64,000 nt of DNA from Bacteroidales bacterium (GCA_017534745.1 JAFXVX010000021.1:36660-100659), one strand, 5' to 3'; shown: positions 8,576 to 18,194, counted from the stretch's first letter. Translations and numbers: made by a program. The notes: generated from the sequence alone by a model not told the origin.

Positions 8576-10162
8576 ATGAGCGTTATAGACTGGATTATAG
8601 TTGCGTTTTTCCTGATAGGGCTCACCGCGATAGGATTTTTCTTCTCGCGTAAGAACCGCAATATCGAGGACTACTTCGTCGCCGGCCGGTCGATGCCGAC
8701 GTGGCTCGTCGCGCTCGCCGCGACCGGCACCTCCATCAGCGCCGGCACCTTCGTCGGCTCGCCGGAGCTCGGCTTCAACACAAACATCACCTTCATAATG
8801 AGCTGCGTCGGCGCCGTCATCGGCGGCCTTTTCGTGGCTCTTATCGTGCTGCCCAAACTCTATGAAGCCAGGACCATCACAATCTACGGCTACATCGGCG
8901 ACCGTTTCGGCGAGACCTCAAAGCGCGCCAGCTCTGTGATGTTCCTCCTCGGCCAGCTTTTCACCTCCGGCAGCCGCCTCTTCATCGCGGCTATCGCCGT
9001 GTCTGTGATGGCCTTCGGCACCATCGACTTCCGATTCATAATGTATTCCATTATCATCCTGGGAGTTATAAGCACCATCTACACGATGGCCGGCGGCATC
9101 AAGGGCCTCCTTTACATCGACGCGCTCCAGATCCTCCTCGTAGTCGGGACCGGCGTCGCGGCGCTCGCCATCGTCTTTTCCCAGCTCGGGATGAGTTTCG
9201 GCGAGGTTATCGACAGGCTCCACCTCGGCATGGTGAAAATGCCAGCCCAGCCGGAATATGCGATGGCGGCCGATGGCACGATGACCGGCTGGGAACCCGG
9301 CAACAAGCTCCAGCTGATGGACCCCCGTTTTGACATCACGAAACCCTACAACCTTGCCGGCGCCCTCATCGCCTACGCTATTTTCAAGTTCGCGCAGTTC
9401 TCCACCGACCACGAATTCGTTCAGCGCCAGCTCACCTGCCGCTCCATCAAGAGCGCCGGCGTCTCGCTGGTCTATTCGCAGCTTCTCGCGATCCCCATCG
9501 TATTCGTGTTCCTGTCCATCGGCCTCCTTCTTTACGTGAAATATACCGCCGATCCGACCCTCGGGGCGCAGTCGGGCTTCTTTACCGACGCCCGCGACGT
9601 CTTCCCGCAGTTTATCAAAAACTGCATCCCGGCCGGTGTCCGCGGTCTTATGATAGTCGGCCTTCTCGCCGCGGCGCTCTCCAGCTTCAATTCCGCCATC
9701 AACGCCATGGCGTCGAGCTTCGTGAGCGACCTGTACCTGCCGATCAGGAAGTCCAGGGGCAGGGCGGTGGACACCGATGCGGCCCAGCTCGGCTCTTCGA
9801 AGAAGATGGCCGCGCTGATGGGCGCAGTGCTCACCGGCTTTGCCATCGTGACCGCCGTGATGCAGCAGGCGAGCGGGCTCAACCTGGTGGATTTCGCCAC
9901 CGGAGTCATGTGCTTCTCCTACGCCGGTATGCTGGGCGTTTTTGTCACAGCCCTTTATACCAAACGGGGCAACACCGCGAGCGTAATTACGGCCCTCGTC
10001 GCAGGCCTCCTCGTGGTGCTCCTGCTTCAGCCGTACATCCTCACCCCGCTCTCGACGGCGCTCTTCGGCAGGGCGATCTTCATCGCATGGCCGTGGTGGT
10101 GCCCGATCGGAGCGCTGGTCAGTACCGCAATTTGTCTAATCGGAAAACCCAAAGCCGTGTAG
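8576..10162 (+). CDS. Sodium:solute symporter (SSS family)
   Basis: 528 residues with about 13 hydrophobic segments. YFVAGRSMPTWLVALAATG near residue 30 is the SSS signature in TM1-TM2, and the SSFNSAINAMASSFVSDLY segment is typical of the mid-protein helix pair. It should import a sugar or organic acid with sodium across the inner membrane. Its position between the FAD oxidoreductase and the GxGYxYP lipoprotein suggests it carries the substrate or product of the oxidoreductase. Members of this branch include glucose/galactose, sialic-acid and uncharacterised PUL transporters; the solute is unknown here. Confidence 0.9.
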   Translation: MSVIDWIIVAFFLIGLTAIGFFFSRKNRNIEDYFVAGRSMPTWLVALAATGTSISAGTFVGSPELGFNTNITFIMSCVGAVIGGLFVALIVLPKLYEARTITIYGYIGDRFGETSKRASSVMFLLGQLFTSGSRLFIAAIAVSVMAFGTIDFRFIMYSIIILGVISTIYTMAGGIKGLLYIDALQILLVVGTGVAALAIVFSQLGMSFGEVIDRLHLGMVKMPAQPEYAMAADGTMTGWEPGNKLQLMDPRFDITKPYNLAGALIAYAIFKFAQFSTDHEFVQRQLTCRSIKSAGVSLVYSQLLAIPIVFVFLSIGLLLYVKYTADPTLGAQSGFFTDARDVFPQFIKNCIPAGVRGLMIVGLLAAALSSFNSAINAMASSFVSDLYLPIRKSRGRAVDTDAAQLGSSKKMAALMGAVLTGFAIVTAVMQQASGLNLVDFATGVMCFSYAGMLGVFVTALYTKRGNTASVITALVAGLLVVLLLQPYILTPLSTALFGRAIFIAWPWWCPIGALVSTAICLIGKPKAV

Positions 10163-10165
10163 AAT

Positions 10166-12076
10166 ATGACAAGATTTCCCATATATTGGTTGCTTACCGC
10201 GGCGCTGGTAGTGTCATCCTGTGTTTTCGGACCGAAGGAGGACTATAGCGGTGTCCCCTACACGCCGACGGTTGCAGACCAGGTCGGCCGCATCGACCTT
10301 TCCTCCTATTGGTCCTCTCCGCTCGAATGCTGGGACGAGATGCACGCCCTCTCCACCCTTCAGGGTATAGTCAACCGCACCACGGCGACGCTCTACATAG
10401 ACTATGTGAGCGAGAACGGGAAGAACATCGACAAGTACTGGTGGGACATCTACAGCAAACCGGGAGAATGGTTGTCGGGAGTGAATGTCGAGACGTTCAA
10501 TACGCCCCTGGAAGTGATTACGGCCTATAAGGGTAGGGTAAAGGGCGTTGTCGTCTATGACCCCGCGGTGGCTTCGACGAGCAATGTCGCCTCGTCCGTG
10601 GCCGGCATCGAGGATCTCATCGCAATCCGCTACAACCCGGAGGCGGGCAGTTTGTACTCGAAGGTGGTCAAGGCCGGCCTGCTTCCTGTCAAGGTCTGGC
10701 TCGTGAATGAGGACGGCACCACCAAGTTCACCGGGACTGGTACGATACCGGGAACGGCGCTGCCTTCCACCGGCTCGGCGAAATGTGACGCATATTATTG
10801 GTTCATAGAGAATTACATTAAGACAGGCAAGTGCGACACCAACTGGGCGGGCTATTACATCGACCAGTTTTGGCTGGGATGCCCCCTTAACGTCAAAGGC
10901 GACCTGCATTGCCTGACCAACCATGATTTCTTCGTCAGCAAGAGGGGATTCTTCTTCGATCTCTGCCCCTGGGGAGATTCCGTCAACGATGAGCCCGGAC
11001 AGCCGGCGGGGACCGACCTTCAGGCGATGCGCGATCTGATGATGGCCGCGTACCAAAGCCGTGATCCGGAGTCGATCTGCTATGTCGGCGGCTTCCCTTC
11101 GTGGGCGCACAAATACACCAACGCTCAGGGCGGCAGTCGTGACGCCGTGGCTACCGAATGGGAATTCACCCGCATCCTCAGCCAGTACAACGCCTGCATC
11201 GATGCGGACGCCATCAACAACGGCGCCCTGGCGAATGCCTCCTTCTGGCAGCATTTTCCCCTGAAGGCCGAGTATCCGCAGCCTTGGGTGACCCGTGAGA
11301 GCCTTAAGGAGCGGGGACTCCTGAAGGAAGACGGGACCGTCAATCTCGATGAGGACCGCGAGTATTATATTTTCTACGCAGGAGACTGGGATGCCGCATC
11401 CTGGATTTACCAGCAGGCCTTCAATGTGTGGGACGATCCTCAGAGAGGCTCAATCCCCCTGATGTGGCCGATTGGTCCGGCGCTGAGCCTCCGTTCCCCG
11501 CAGGTGCTGCATTATTTCTACACAACTGCGAGCGCCAACGACTATTTTGTCGCCGCAGACAACGGCGCCGGCTACCTCAATCCCGGCGAACTCCAGGAGC
11601 CGCGTCAGTCCGGGCTCCCTTCGGGCATCAATGCCTGGAAGAAGCACTGCACGAAATTCTACAGGCAGTGGGGGATGACGGTCACGGGCTTCATCATCGA
11701 CGGATTCTCTTCCGGAATGTCCGAGGAGGGATTGGACGCCTATGCGTCGTTCAGTCCCAACGGAATCGTTTTGCAAAGGGCTTCTACCGCAATCACCCTC
11801 CACAAGGGGATGCCTGTACTAAAAGCCAATCCAAATGACCTTAACAAGGATAACAGCGCCGTGACGGAAGCTGCCCGTCTTGCCGAGAATATCCGGCAGG
11901 AGCGTGAGAGCACCGGCCAGCGTTTCCATTGGTGCCGGGTGGTGCTCGCCAGGCCGTCGTGGTACAAAACGGTAGTGGAAACGGTCAGCAGCGACCATCC
12001 CAATTACATCCTGCTTGATGCGCCGTCGTTCTTTGAACTTGTCCGTATCTCCGAGGAAACCCGGGCGGAACAATAA
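10166..12076 (+). CDS. GxGYxYP-type putative glycoside hydrolase, lipoprotein
   Basis: The 636-residue product has a lipoprotein signal (MTRFPIYWLLTAALVVSSCVF). Residues 40-80 (DLSSYWSSPLECWDEMHAL, LQGIVNRTTATLYIDY) match the GxGYxYP N-terminal domain, with the LQGIVNR signature. Around residue 468 the name-giving motif appears as GAGYLNP, so the sixth residue is Asn in place of Tyr. The family is only presumed to be a glycoside hydrolase. It starts three bases after the symporter and ends the LacI operon; a new promoter follows. I am confident of the family, not of any activity. Confidence 0.75.
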   Translation: MTRFPIYWLLTAALVVSSCVFGPKEDYSGVPYTPTVADQVGRIDLSSYWSSPLECWDEMHALSTLQGIVNRTTATLYIDYVSENGKNIDKYWWDIYSKPGEWLSGVNVETFNTPLEVITAYKGRVKGVVVYDPAVASTSNVASSVAGIEDLIAIRYNPEAGSLYSKVVKAGLLPVKVWLVNEDGTTKFTGTGTIPGTALPSTGSAKCDAYYWFIENYIKTGKCDTNWAGYYIDQFWLGCPLNVKGDLHCLTNHDFFVSKRGFFFDLCPWGDSVNDEPGQPAGTDLQAMRDLMMAAYQSRDPESICYVGGFPSWAHKYTNAQGGSRDAVATEWEFTRILSQYNACIDADAINNGALANASFWQHFPLKAEYPQPWVTRESLKERGLLKEDGTVNLDEDREYYIFYAGDWDAASWIYQQAFNVWDDPQRGSIPLMWPIGPALSLRSPQVLHYFYTTASANDYFVAADNGAGYLNPGELQEPRQSGLPSGINAWKKHCTKFYRQWGMTVTGFIIDGFSSGMSEEGLDAYASFSPNGIVLQRASTAITLHKGMPVLKANPNDLNKDNSAVTEAARLAENIRQERESTGQRFHWCRVVLARPSWYKTVVETVSSDHPNYILLDAPSFFELVRISEETRAEQ

Positions 12077-12117
12077 ATTTTAGTAAAAAAGTATAAATCG
12101 TTTTAAGAATCAATTCC

Positions 12118-12148
12118 TTTGACGTTGCCCTCCAAAAACATAAATTTG
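12118..12148 (+). promoter_or_regulatory. Promoter for lyase/SusCD operon
   Basis: TTTG (12118-12121), 19 bases, then TAAATTTG (12141-12148), a textbook Bacteroidota -33/-7 pair in a 77-base AT-rich gap. The -7 box ends only five bases before the ATG at 12154, so the transcript may be leaderless. Confidence 0.7.
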
Positions 12149-12153
12149 CGATA

Positions 12154-13989
12154 ATGATTAAGGCCGGACGAATACTTTTCTTCCTGGCAGGGATTCTATT
12201 CTCTGCCAGCGTGTCCGCGGCTGTGCAGGACCATCCGCGTCTTTTCCTCCGCGAGGGCGGGGAGAAGGCCCTGAAAGCCAATATCGCAAAGGATGAAATC
12301 TGGACCCGAATGCACGAGGCCATCATCGAGGAATGCTCCGTCATCGACACCCTCCCTCTCTGCGAAAGAGTTATCAAGGGACCGCGTATGCACGCCGTCT
12401 CCTGCGAGGTTCTCCGCAGGGTGCTCTTCCTCAGTTACGCCTACAGGATGGAGGGTCTTGAAAAGTGCGCTGCGAGGGCGGAGAAGGAGCTTCTCCACGC
12501 CGCCGCCTTCGTCGATTGGAACCCTCCCCACTTCCTCGACGTCGCCGAGATGTCCACTGCTTTCGCCATTGGCTACGACTGGCTCTACGACTGGCTCCCC
12601 GAGGCGTCGAAGGACTCCATACGCATCAATCTGATTAAGAAGGGATTGGTCCCCGCCCTGGATCCTGCCAACGCCCACCGCTTCGTCCACACCAGCAACT
12701 GGGGCCAGGTCTGCAACGGCGGCATGGGCGTGGCGGCCCTCGCGCTCCTCAGCGAGGAGCCCGAGAAGGCGCAGGCCATCCTTGACCGCAGCCGCAAGAA
12801 TATGCTCATCCCCATGGAGGCGGCCTATCCTCCGGAGGGCTGTTTCCCTGAAGGGTTCGGCTACTGGGCCTTCGGAACGCAGTACAACATCCTCTTCCTC
12901 GACGCTCTCTGGAGGTACTACGGCAGGGACGCCATCGACGAGTACCTCAAAGTCCCCGGCTTCATCGAATCCGGCAACTATTCCCAGCAGCTCATCACCC
13001 CTTCCCTCCAGACCTTCGGCTACTCCGACAACAGCACCCGCATCTACCTCGAGCCCGCCGTGATGTGGTTCAACCTCATCAGGCCGGAGCCGAAGATGTA
13101 CTGGTGGCAGAAGCCCCTTTTCGAGAAATTCGACGAGACCAAATCCTACGTCAAGACCATCAAGAACAGGCTTATCCCGTTCATGATAATCTGGGGCGCC
13201 GGGACCGGGCCCGAGCCGGCCGTGAACCTCGCCGCCCCGGAGCAGCCGGAGGGCAATTTCTACGCCGGCCATGGCCGCAACGACGTCTGCGTGATGCGCA
13301 CCGGCTGGGGCCGCGACGACGCCTACCTCGGCTTCAAGTCCGGCCGCGCCCGCAACCCCCACGGCCACATGGACATCGGCTCGTTCTACTATGAATATAA
13401 AGGTGTCCGCTGGTCGCTTGACCTCGGCAGCGACGACTATAACAAGGTCCAGGTCCACGGCGTCGGCCTCTTCGATATGTGGGCCGGCAGCGACCGATGG
13501 ACCCAGCTGACAAAATACAACAACTTCGCGCATTCGACGACTTACCCCGACGGCGTGTACCAGGATGTCAAAGCCCAGTGCTATATCAAGGACGACGAGG
13601 CGACGATGACGGTCTCGTCAGAGATAGCCGGGGTCTATCCCGGCAAGATGAAGAGCCTGGTGCGGACCGCCCATCTCGCCGGCCCTGCGGTGGAGGTCAA
13701 AGACCACATAGAAACTGAAGACAACCAGGTCGTTATGGTCTGGAATATGACGACTGAAGCCGTGAAGTTTGAGCGCAAGAAATCCCGTCTCGTGCTGACC
13801 GGCCCCGGAGGGGAGCAGCTCGAGATGCTGGTGTCCTCGAGGTTCCCGTTCACCGCGGAGCTGGTGTCCGCCAAGCCCGCCCATAAGTACGAAGGCCAGA
13901 ATAATGGGATCAGTTTCCTCCGCCTCCGATACACCGTCCCGTCATGGACGGAATACAATTTCTCAGTAAAACTCAACCCTCTCTACTAG
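12154..13989 (+). CDS. Heparinase II/III-family protein (polysaccharide lyase), copy 1
   Basis: 611 residues with a signal peptide (IKAGRILFFLAGILFSASVSAA). The mature start HPRLFLREGGEKALKANI and the alpha/alpha-toroid region (FLDVAEMSTAFAIGYDWLYDWL, SNWGQVCNGGMGVAALALL) are followed by the beta-rich Hepar_II_III domain, with NPHGHMDIGSF near residues 399-409 and WSLDLGSDDY. Relatives are lyases for alginate, heparan or other uronate glycans (PL12, PL15, PL17, PL21), acting by beta-elimination in the periplasm or at the surface. The specific PL family cannot be assigned by eye. The next gene encodes a paralogue starting at the stop codon. Confidence 0.85.
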   Translation: MIKAGRILFFLAGILFSASVSAAVQDHPRLFLREGGEKALKANIAKDEIWTRMHEAIIEECSVIDTLPLCERVIKGPRMHAVSCEVLRRVLFLSYAYRMEGLEKCAARAEKELLHAAAFVDWNPPHFLDVAEMSTAFAIGYDWLYDWLPEASKDSIRINLIKKGLVPALDPANAHRFVHTSNWGQVCNGGMGVAALALLSEEPEKAQAILDRSRKNMLIPMEAAYPPEGCFPEGFGYWAFGTQYNILFLDALWRYYGRDAIDEYLKVPGFIESGNYSQQLITPSLQTFGYSDNSTRIYLEPAVMWFNLIRPEPKMYWWQKPLFEKFDETKSYVKTIKNRLIPFMIIWGAGTGPEPAVNLAAPEQPEGNFYAGHGRNDVCVMRTGWGRDDAYLGFKSGRARNPHGHMDIGSFYYEYKGVRWSLDLGSDDYNKVQVHGVGLFDMWAGSDRWTQLTKYNNFAHSTTYPDGVYQDVKAQCYIKDDEATMTVSSEIAGVYPGKMKSLVRTAHLAGPAVEVKDHIETEDNQVVMVWNMTTEAVKFERKKSRLVLTGPGGEQLEMLVSSRFPFTAELVSAKPAHKYEGQNNGISFLRLRYTVPSWTEYNFSVKLNPLY

Positions 13990-15893
13990 TGCGACTGCTC
14001 TCTGTCATACTGCCTCTTCTTCTGACGCTTCAGGCGCTGGCTCTTCCCCAGCACCCGAGGCTTTTCCTGCAGAAGGGAGAGGAACAGAAGCTGATGGGGA
14101 ACATCAGCGCTGACGCGCGCTGGCAGAAGGTCCACGACGTGATCCTCGCAGAGAGCGACGAGATTGCGAAGGGCCCGGCCCTCGAGTTCAAACTGAACGC
14201 CCGCAAGGAGATGCACCAGATCGGCTGCGAGGCCGTCCGCAGGATGCTCTTCCTCTCCTATTCGTGGAGGATGACAGGGGAGAAACGGTATCTGCTTGCC
14301 GCCGAGGCCCTTGCCCGCGACATCTGTGCCCTCAAGAACTGGAACCCTTACCACTTCCTCGACGTGGCGGAGATCACCGTCGCCGCGTCCATTGCCTACG
14401 ACTGGCTCTACGACGCCCTTCCAGCGGACCTTCGCACCTCCCTGATGGAAAGCATCAGGGACAAGGCGCTCGTCACTTCCGAGACCGGAGGCGCCGGCAA
14501 TCCGGAGTACAATCTACGCTGGATGGACATGACAAGCAACTGGAGCCAGATCTGTCACGGCAGCATGGCCATCGGGGCCATCGCCATATATGAAGATGCG
14601 ACCGAGACCTGCGACAAGATCCTCGCTCGTTCGCGCGATAAGATGAGCATCCCGATGGAGGCGGAATACCGCCCCGACGGCGCCTATTCCCAGGGCATCG
14701 GCTACTGGGGCTACGGCACTATGCTCAATACGATGTATCTGGACGCCATGGAGACGAATTTCGGTCCCTCAAGCGTCTCGATGCTCGAAGCCATCCCCGG
14801 TTTTATGCAGACGGGAAAATACTTCTCCGAACTCCTCACCAACACCCAGCAGTCCTTCTCCTTCAGCGACAACAGCACCGGGGATAATCTTCCGGAGCAC
14901 TGCATTTTCTGGTTCTACAGGAAGACGGGAGACCCGACTCTTCTCTATCACCAGAAGGCGATGCTGGACCGCTGGACGGACGACCCTTCGTTCGTCCACG
15001 GCTCGTACGCCCGCCACGATCCGCTGATGCTCGTCTGGGGCGCCGGCACCGTGGAGCACCCCTGCGCCGACTTCGCCTCGGCGAAGCAGCCGGAGGAGCT
15101 CTTCTACATCGTCCGCGGCCTCAACCCGATCTGCACGATGCGCTCCGGCTGGACCGCCGACGACATCTGGCTCGGCTTCAAGGCCGGCAACCCCAGTTGC
15201 CCCCACGGCCACATGGATGTCGGCGAATTCATGCTCGAGCAGGGCGGCGTCCGCTGGGCCGAGGACCTCGGCAGCGACGGCTACAGCGCCTTCGTCAGCC
15301 TCGGCAAGGGTTCGCTTTTCAACATGAAGCCGGACGCCCTCCGCTGGAACGACCTTCTCCGTTACAATAATTTCAGCCATAACACGCTGACTGTCAACAA
15401 CCAGTTCCAGAATCTCGAGACCAAGTCGGAGTTCTGCGACTCCGGCGCGGACAGGGATAACATGTATGCCGTGGCGGACCTCACCCCGACCTACGCAGGC
15501 GTTCTCGAGTCGGTAAAAAGGAGGGTATCGCTGCTTGACGGCAAATGCGTGGTGGTCGAGGACACCCTCAAGGCGCGCTCCTTCCGGGACGCGTCCGTGG
15601 TCTGGAACCTCACGACCCGTTCCGACGGCTTCACCTTCGACAAGAAGTCAGGGATCATAACCCTAACGGCCAAGAATCCCGCCGGAGAGCTTAAGACGCT
15701 CCGCCTCAAAGTAACCCTCGGCGACAAGGCCGCCAGCCCCGCCGGCTTCAAGGTCCTGCGCACCGCCGTCGATAATGAATTCTATTACCCCAACATGGAA
15801 AAGCCGGCCCACGGCTGCTATTTCGTGAGGATAAAATACACCGTTAAAAAAGGAATGTCGCAGACAATGCGAGTTGAAATGCAACCTGAATAA
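13989..15893 (+). CDS. Heparinase II/III-family protein (polysaccharide lyase), copy 2
   Basis: I choose GTG 13989, which shares a base with the previous stop (TAGTG) and begins directly with a signal peptide (RLLSVILPLLLTLQALALPQ); an in-frame ATG at 13944 would overlap the upstream gene by 46 bases. The 634-residue protein parallels copy 1: HPRLFLQKGEEQKLMGNI, FLDVAEITVAASIAYDWLYDA, SNWSQICHGSMAIGA, and CPHGHMDVGEF near residue 404 with WAEDLGSDGY. Both copies keep the same His-rich site, so both are probably active. They may cut different linkages of one uronate-containing polymer and feed unsaturated products to the GH88 enzyme (inference). Confidence 0.85.
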   Translation: MRLLSVILPLLLTLQALALPQHPRLFLQKGEEQKLMGNISADARWQKVHDVILAESDEIAKGPALEFKLNARKEMHQIGCEAVRRMLFLSYSWRMTGEKRYLLAAEALARDICALKNWNPYHFLDVAEITVAASIAYDWLYDALPADLRTSLMESIRDKALVTSETGGAGNPEYNLRWMDMTSNWSQICHGSMAIGAIAIYEDATETCDKILARSRDKMSIPMEAEYRPDGAYSQGIGYWGYGTMLNTMYLDAMETNFGPSSVSMLEAIPGFMQTGKYFSELLTNTQQSFSFSDNSTGDNLPEHCIFWFYRKTGDPTLLYHQKAMLDRWTDDPSFVHGSYARHDPLMLVWGAGTVEHPCADFASAKQPEELFYIVRGLNPICTMRSGWTADDIWLGFKAGNPSCPHGHMDVGEFMLEQGGVRWAEDLGSDGYSAFVSLGKGSLFNMKPDALRWNDLLRYNNFSHNTLTVNNQFQNLETKSEFCDSGADRDNMYAVADLTPTYAGVLESVKRRVSLLDGKCVVVEDTLKARSFRDASVVWNLTTRSDGFTFDKKSGIITLTAKNPAGELKTLRLKVTLGDKAASPAGFKVLRTAVDNEFYYPNMEKPAHGCYFVRIKYTVKKGMSQTMRVEMQPE

Positions 15894-15916
15894 ATCAACA
15901 ATAAACCACTCATATT

Positions 15917-16048
15917 ATGAAAAAAGAACTGTATCTGCCACCCGAGACAAGGGTGAAGGAACTGTCCCTGAGAGCTGGGATTCTCGAAATCTCGAACAAT
16001 CAGGCGACAATCGAAGACTATGAATTCGAAGATCTTGACAGAGTTTAA
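15917..16048 (+). CDS. Short ORF A (43 aa), leader-type peptide of the YxxP/acidic-tail design
   Basis: An ATG at 15917 opens 43 codons ending in TAA: MKKELYLPPETRV, then KELSLRAGILEIS, then an acidic tail (IEDYEFEDLD). It occupies most of the 174-base gap between the lyase gene and the lipoprotein start at 16068, with 19 bases left over. I could not assign a family. The design (basic MKK, Tyr-x-Pro-Pro, amphipathic hydrophobic core with Ile-Leu and Ser, acidic end) is shared with the short ORFs at 56134 and 61508, which also directly precede surface lipoprotein genes. There is no signal peptide. Being translated is inference. Confidence 0.55.
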   Translation: MKKELYLPPETRVKELSLRAGILEISNNQATIEDYEFEDLDRV

Positions 16049-16067
16049 CCGCAAACAGAAAGTAGTT

Positions 16068-18194
16068 ATGAAAAAGTATTTCAGCATCGCGATTGCGACC
16101 CTTCTGCTTTGCGGATGTGCAAAGCAGATTGAGGGCCCCGAAAACAACATCCCGGCCCCTAAGACTGACGGCATTACCTTTGTCGCCGGATTCACCAAAG
16201 TGACGACCGCCGCAGGTGTCAACACCTGGGAGGCGGATGACAACATCTCGATATTCAGCGCGGCTAACGGCGCCGATCCCGGTGTTGCCATTGACTCTAA
16301 CCTTGAATATAAGACGGACGCTGCCGGCGCGAGCGCGGCCTTCACCGCCGTGGGCGACCCCGCCCACGCGACCGACAAGTACTTCGCGTATCACCCCTAT
16401 TCACCCGCTTATGCGTCCAAATTGAACGCTGATGCGAATATAGGCTTCTCCGGCGTGGCAGCCAGTGCCCCCGTCACTGACTACCGCTTTATGCCTATTA
16501 TGGTCAACGGTAGCGCCGTTTTCACCTTTGATCCTGCAACCGGAGAGTCCACCAGCAGCTCGACTCCGAAGTATTACTATGCGCAGGCCGACGCCCCTGC
16601 AAATGAAGAGGATCCTGTCGTCCTGAATTTCAAGCCGGTACTTCCCATCCTCGAACTTGACCTCTATGGCCGGGGCACCCTCAAAGAGGTGGACATTTCC
16701 TTCACCGATCCTGCCACGGATGTTTTCAGCGACTACAACTGGCTGACGGCGAAGGGTGTTTTCAACACCTCCACCGGAGTCATGACGATGACCAATCACT
16801 CAAACGCCTATTCTACAATCAAGGTAACGGTCAAAGAAGAGTCCAAGGACTACATCACACTTCTCGGGGAGACCCCTATGAAGATGCAGGTCATCGTAGG
16901 ACCGTTCACCATCCAGAAGGGCCTCACGCTTAAATTCATCGACAAGGACGGCAAGACCTTCTCCAAAGCCATCTGGGCTGACGGAGTCAAGAGCTCGATC
17001 GCCAGCGACGGCTCGATGAAGCACATCCGCCAGGGCATCAATGTGCCTTACATCGCTGCCTCGGCCCCTTCTGTCGCCGAATTCGCCGCCGAAGGCGGAA
17101 CGAGTGAGGCCGTTACAATCAGCACATATTCCGCCTGGAGCGTCAAGAGCAAGCCGGAGTGGATTACCGTCAGTCCTGCCAGCGGCACGGGCAACACTTC
17201 CGTCACCTTTACCGCTGCCGCAAACAGCGGCGACGCCCGCAACGGCGATGTCGTGTTCCAGACCGCCGAAGGCAACGAATGCTCCGTCGCAGTCTCCCAG
17301 GCCAGGGTCGAGATTGTCTCTGCCGGATACTACAGCGTTGACGTGTCGGCTATTACATTTGCCGACTCCTATATCTATGATGTTAAGAATTCAAGCAATA
17401 TCCTGATCGCCCGTATTACCAAGGAGTATCTCGGCGCCACGCAGAACGTTCAGGTCCGGGCGGCATACCCCATTCTTGCCTCCGGCGAGCCGGATTATGC
17501 TCACGGACTTGTCCTTGACGACGGCGGTACCGTGAACGCCTGGACTATGAATCCTACTGCGGTTACGTATGCCGAAGGCGGTCCCGGCACTATTTCGACT
17601 ATCTGGGTAAAGGACGACGGCTCTGATATCCTTACTTCCCAGCCTTCGGGTGATATTTCGGTGGCATCTGTATCTCCGTATGTCCTCCCGTCGCCTTCCG
17701 GACAGAACCATGCCCTCGTCAAGATCGGCAGTCAGATATGGACGGCAGAAGGATACAAGACAACTAAGTTTACGAACGGGAATCCGATTACTCAAATTCA
17801 GCCATCTGATGGCGCACAGGGAACGGCTGCGCTTATAGTCAGCGGTGATATTTATCTGTATAATGCCCATGCAATTTCAAGTACAAGTGGATTTGCTCCG
17901 AACGGATGGGGACTTCCATCAAACGACCAATGGACATCCGATTTGGGTGGTTTCCTTGGCGGAACTTCCACGTATGCCAATATGGCGGTCGCTAAGGCTC
18001 AGTTGTTCAGTAGGACTACCTGGAAACTGAATGGGAAAGCATTAAAAGACCTTGGCTATTACAATACCTGGGGTAATGCGGCCGTAAGCACTTCTAAGTG
18101 GAATATGCTTATGTGCCAAAGCGGTACAGCGCCTAGCGTAAATACAAGTCAGGCTTATACCGCAATGTTCGAGGTACGACTCGTTAAGCAATAA
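16068..18194 (+). CDS. Surface lipoprotein: fimbrillin-like region, BACON domain, FISUMP-like C-terminus
   Basis: Start at ATG 16068 (MKKYFSIAIATLLLCGCAKQ), which gives an ideal lipoprotein signal with Cys at residue 18; the longer frame from 16020 overlaps short ORF A. Residues 25-320 resemble fimbrillin-type surface proteins. About 325-415 is a BACON domain (AAEGGTSEAVTISTYSAWSV, PEWITVSPASGTGNTSVTF). The last ~160 residues contain VKIGSQIWTAEGYKTTKF, a FISUMP-like motif. It probably binds glycan at the cell surface for the adjacent SusC proteins. The final 500 bases look more AT-rich than the rest. The next gene overlaps its stop (TAATG). Confidence 0.75.
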   Translation: MKKYFSIAIATLLLCGCAKQIEGPENNIPAPKTDGITFVAGFTKVTTAAGVNTWEADDNISIFSAANGADPGVAIDSNLEYKTDAAGASAAFTAVGDPAHATDKYFAYHPYSPAYASKLNADANIGFSGVAASAPVTDYRFMPIMVNGSAVFTFDPATGESTSSSTPKYYYAQADAPANEEDPVVLNFKPVLPILELDLYGRGTLKEVDISFTDPATDVFSDYNWLTAKGVFNTSTGVMTMTNHSNAYSTIKVTVKEESKDYITLLGETPMKMQVIVGPFTIQKGLTLKFIDKDGKTFSKAIWADGVKSSIASDGSMKHIRQGINVPYIAASAPSVAEFAAEGGTSEAVTISTYSAWSVKSKPEWITVSPASGTGNTSVTFTAAANSGDARNGDVVFQTAEGNECSVAVSQARVEIVSAGYYSVDVSAITFADSYIYDVKNSSNILIARITKEYLGATQNVQVRAAYPILASGEPDYAHGLVLDDGGTVNAWTMNPTAVTYAEGGPGTISTIWVKDDGSDILTSQPSGDISVASVSPYVLPSPSGQNHALVKIGSQIWTAEGYKTTKFTNGNPITQIQPSDGAQGTAALIVSGDIYLYNAHAISSTSGFAPNGWGLPSNDQWTSDLGGFLGGTSTYANMAVAKAQLFSRTTWKLNGKALKDLGYYNTWGNAAVSTSKWNMLMCQSGTAPSVNTSQAYTAMFEVRLVKQ

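Noticed and set aside
16020-16067. Longer start for the lipoprotein at 16068
   Set aside because: It would put 16 hydrophilic residues before a perfect lipoprotein signal and overlap short ORF A.
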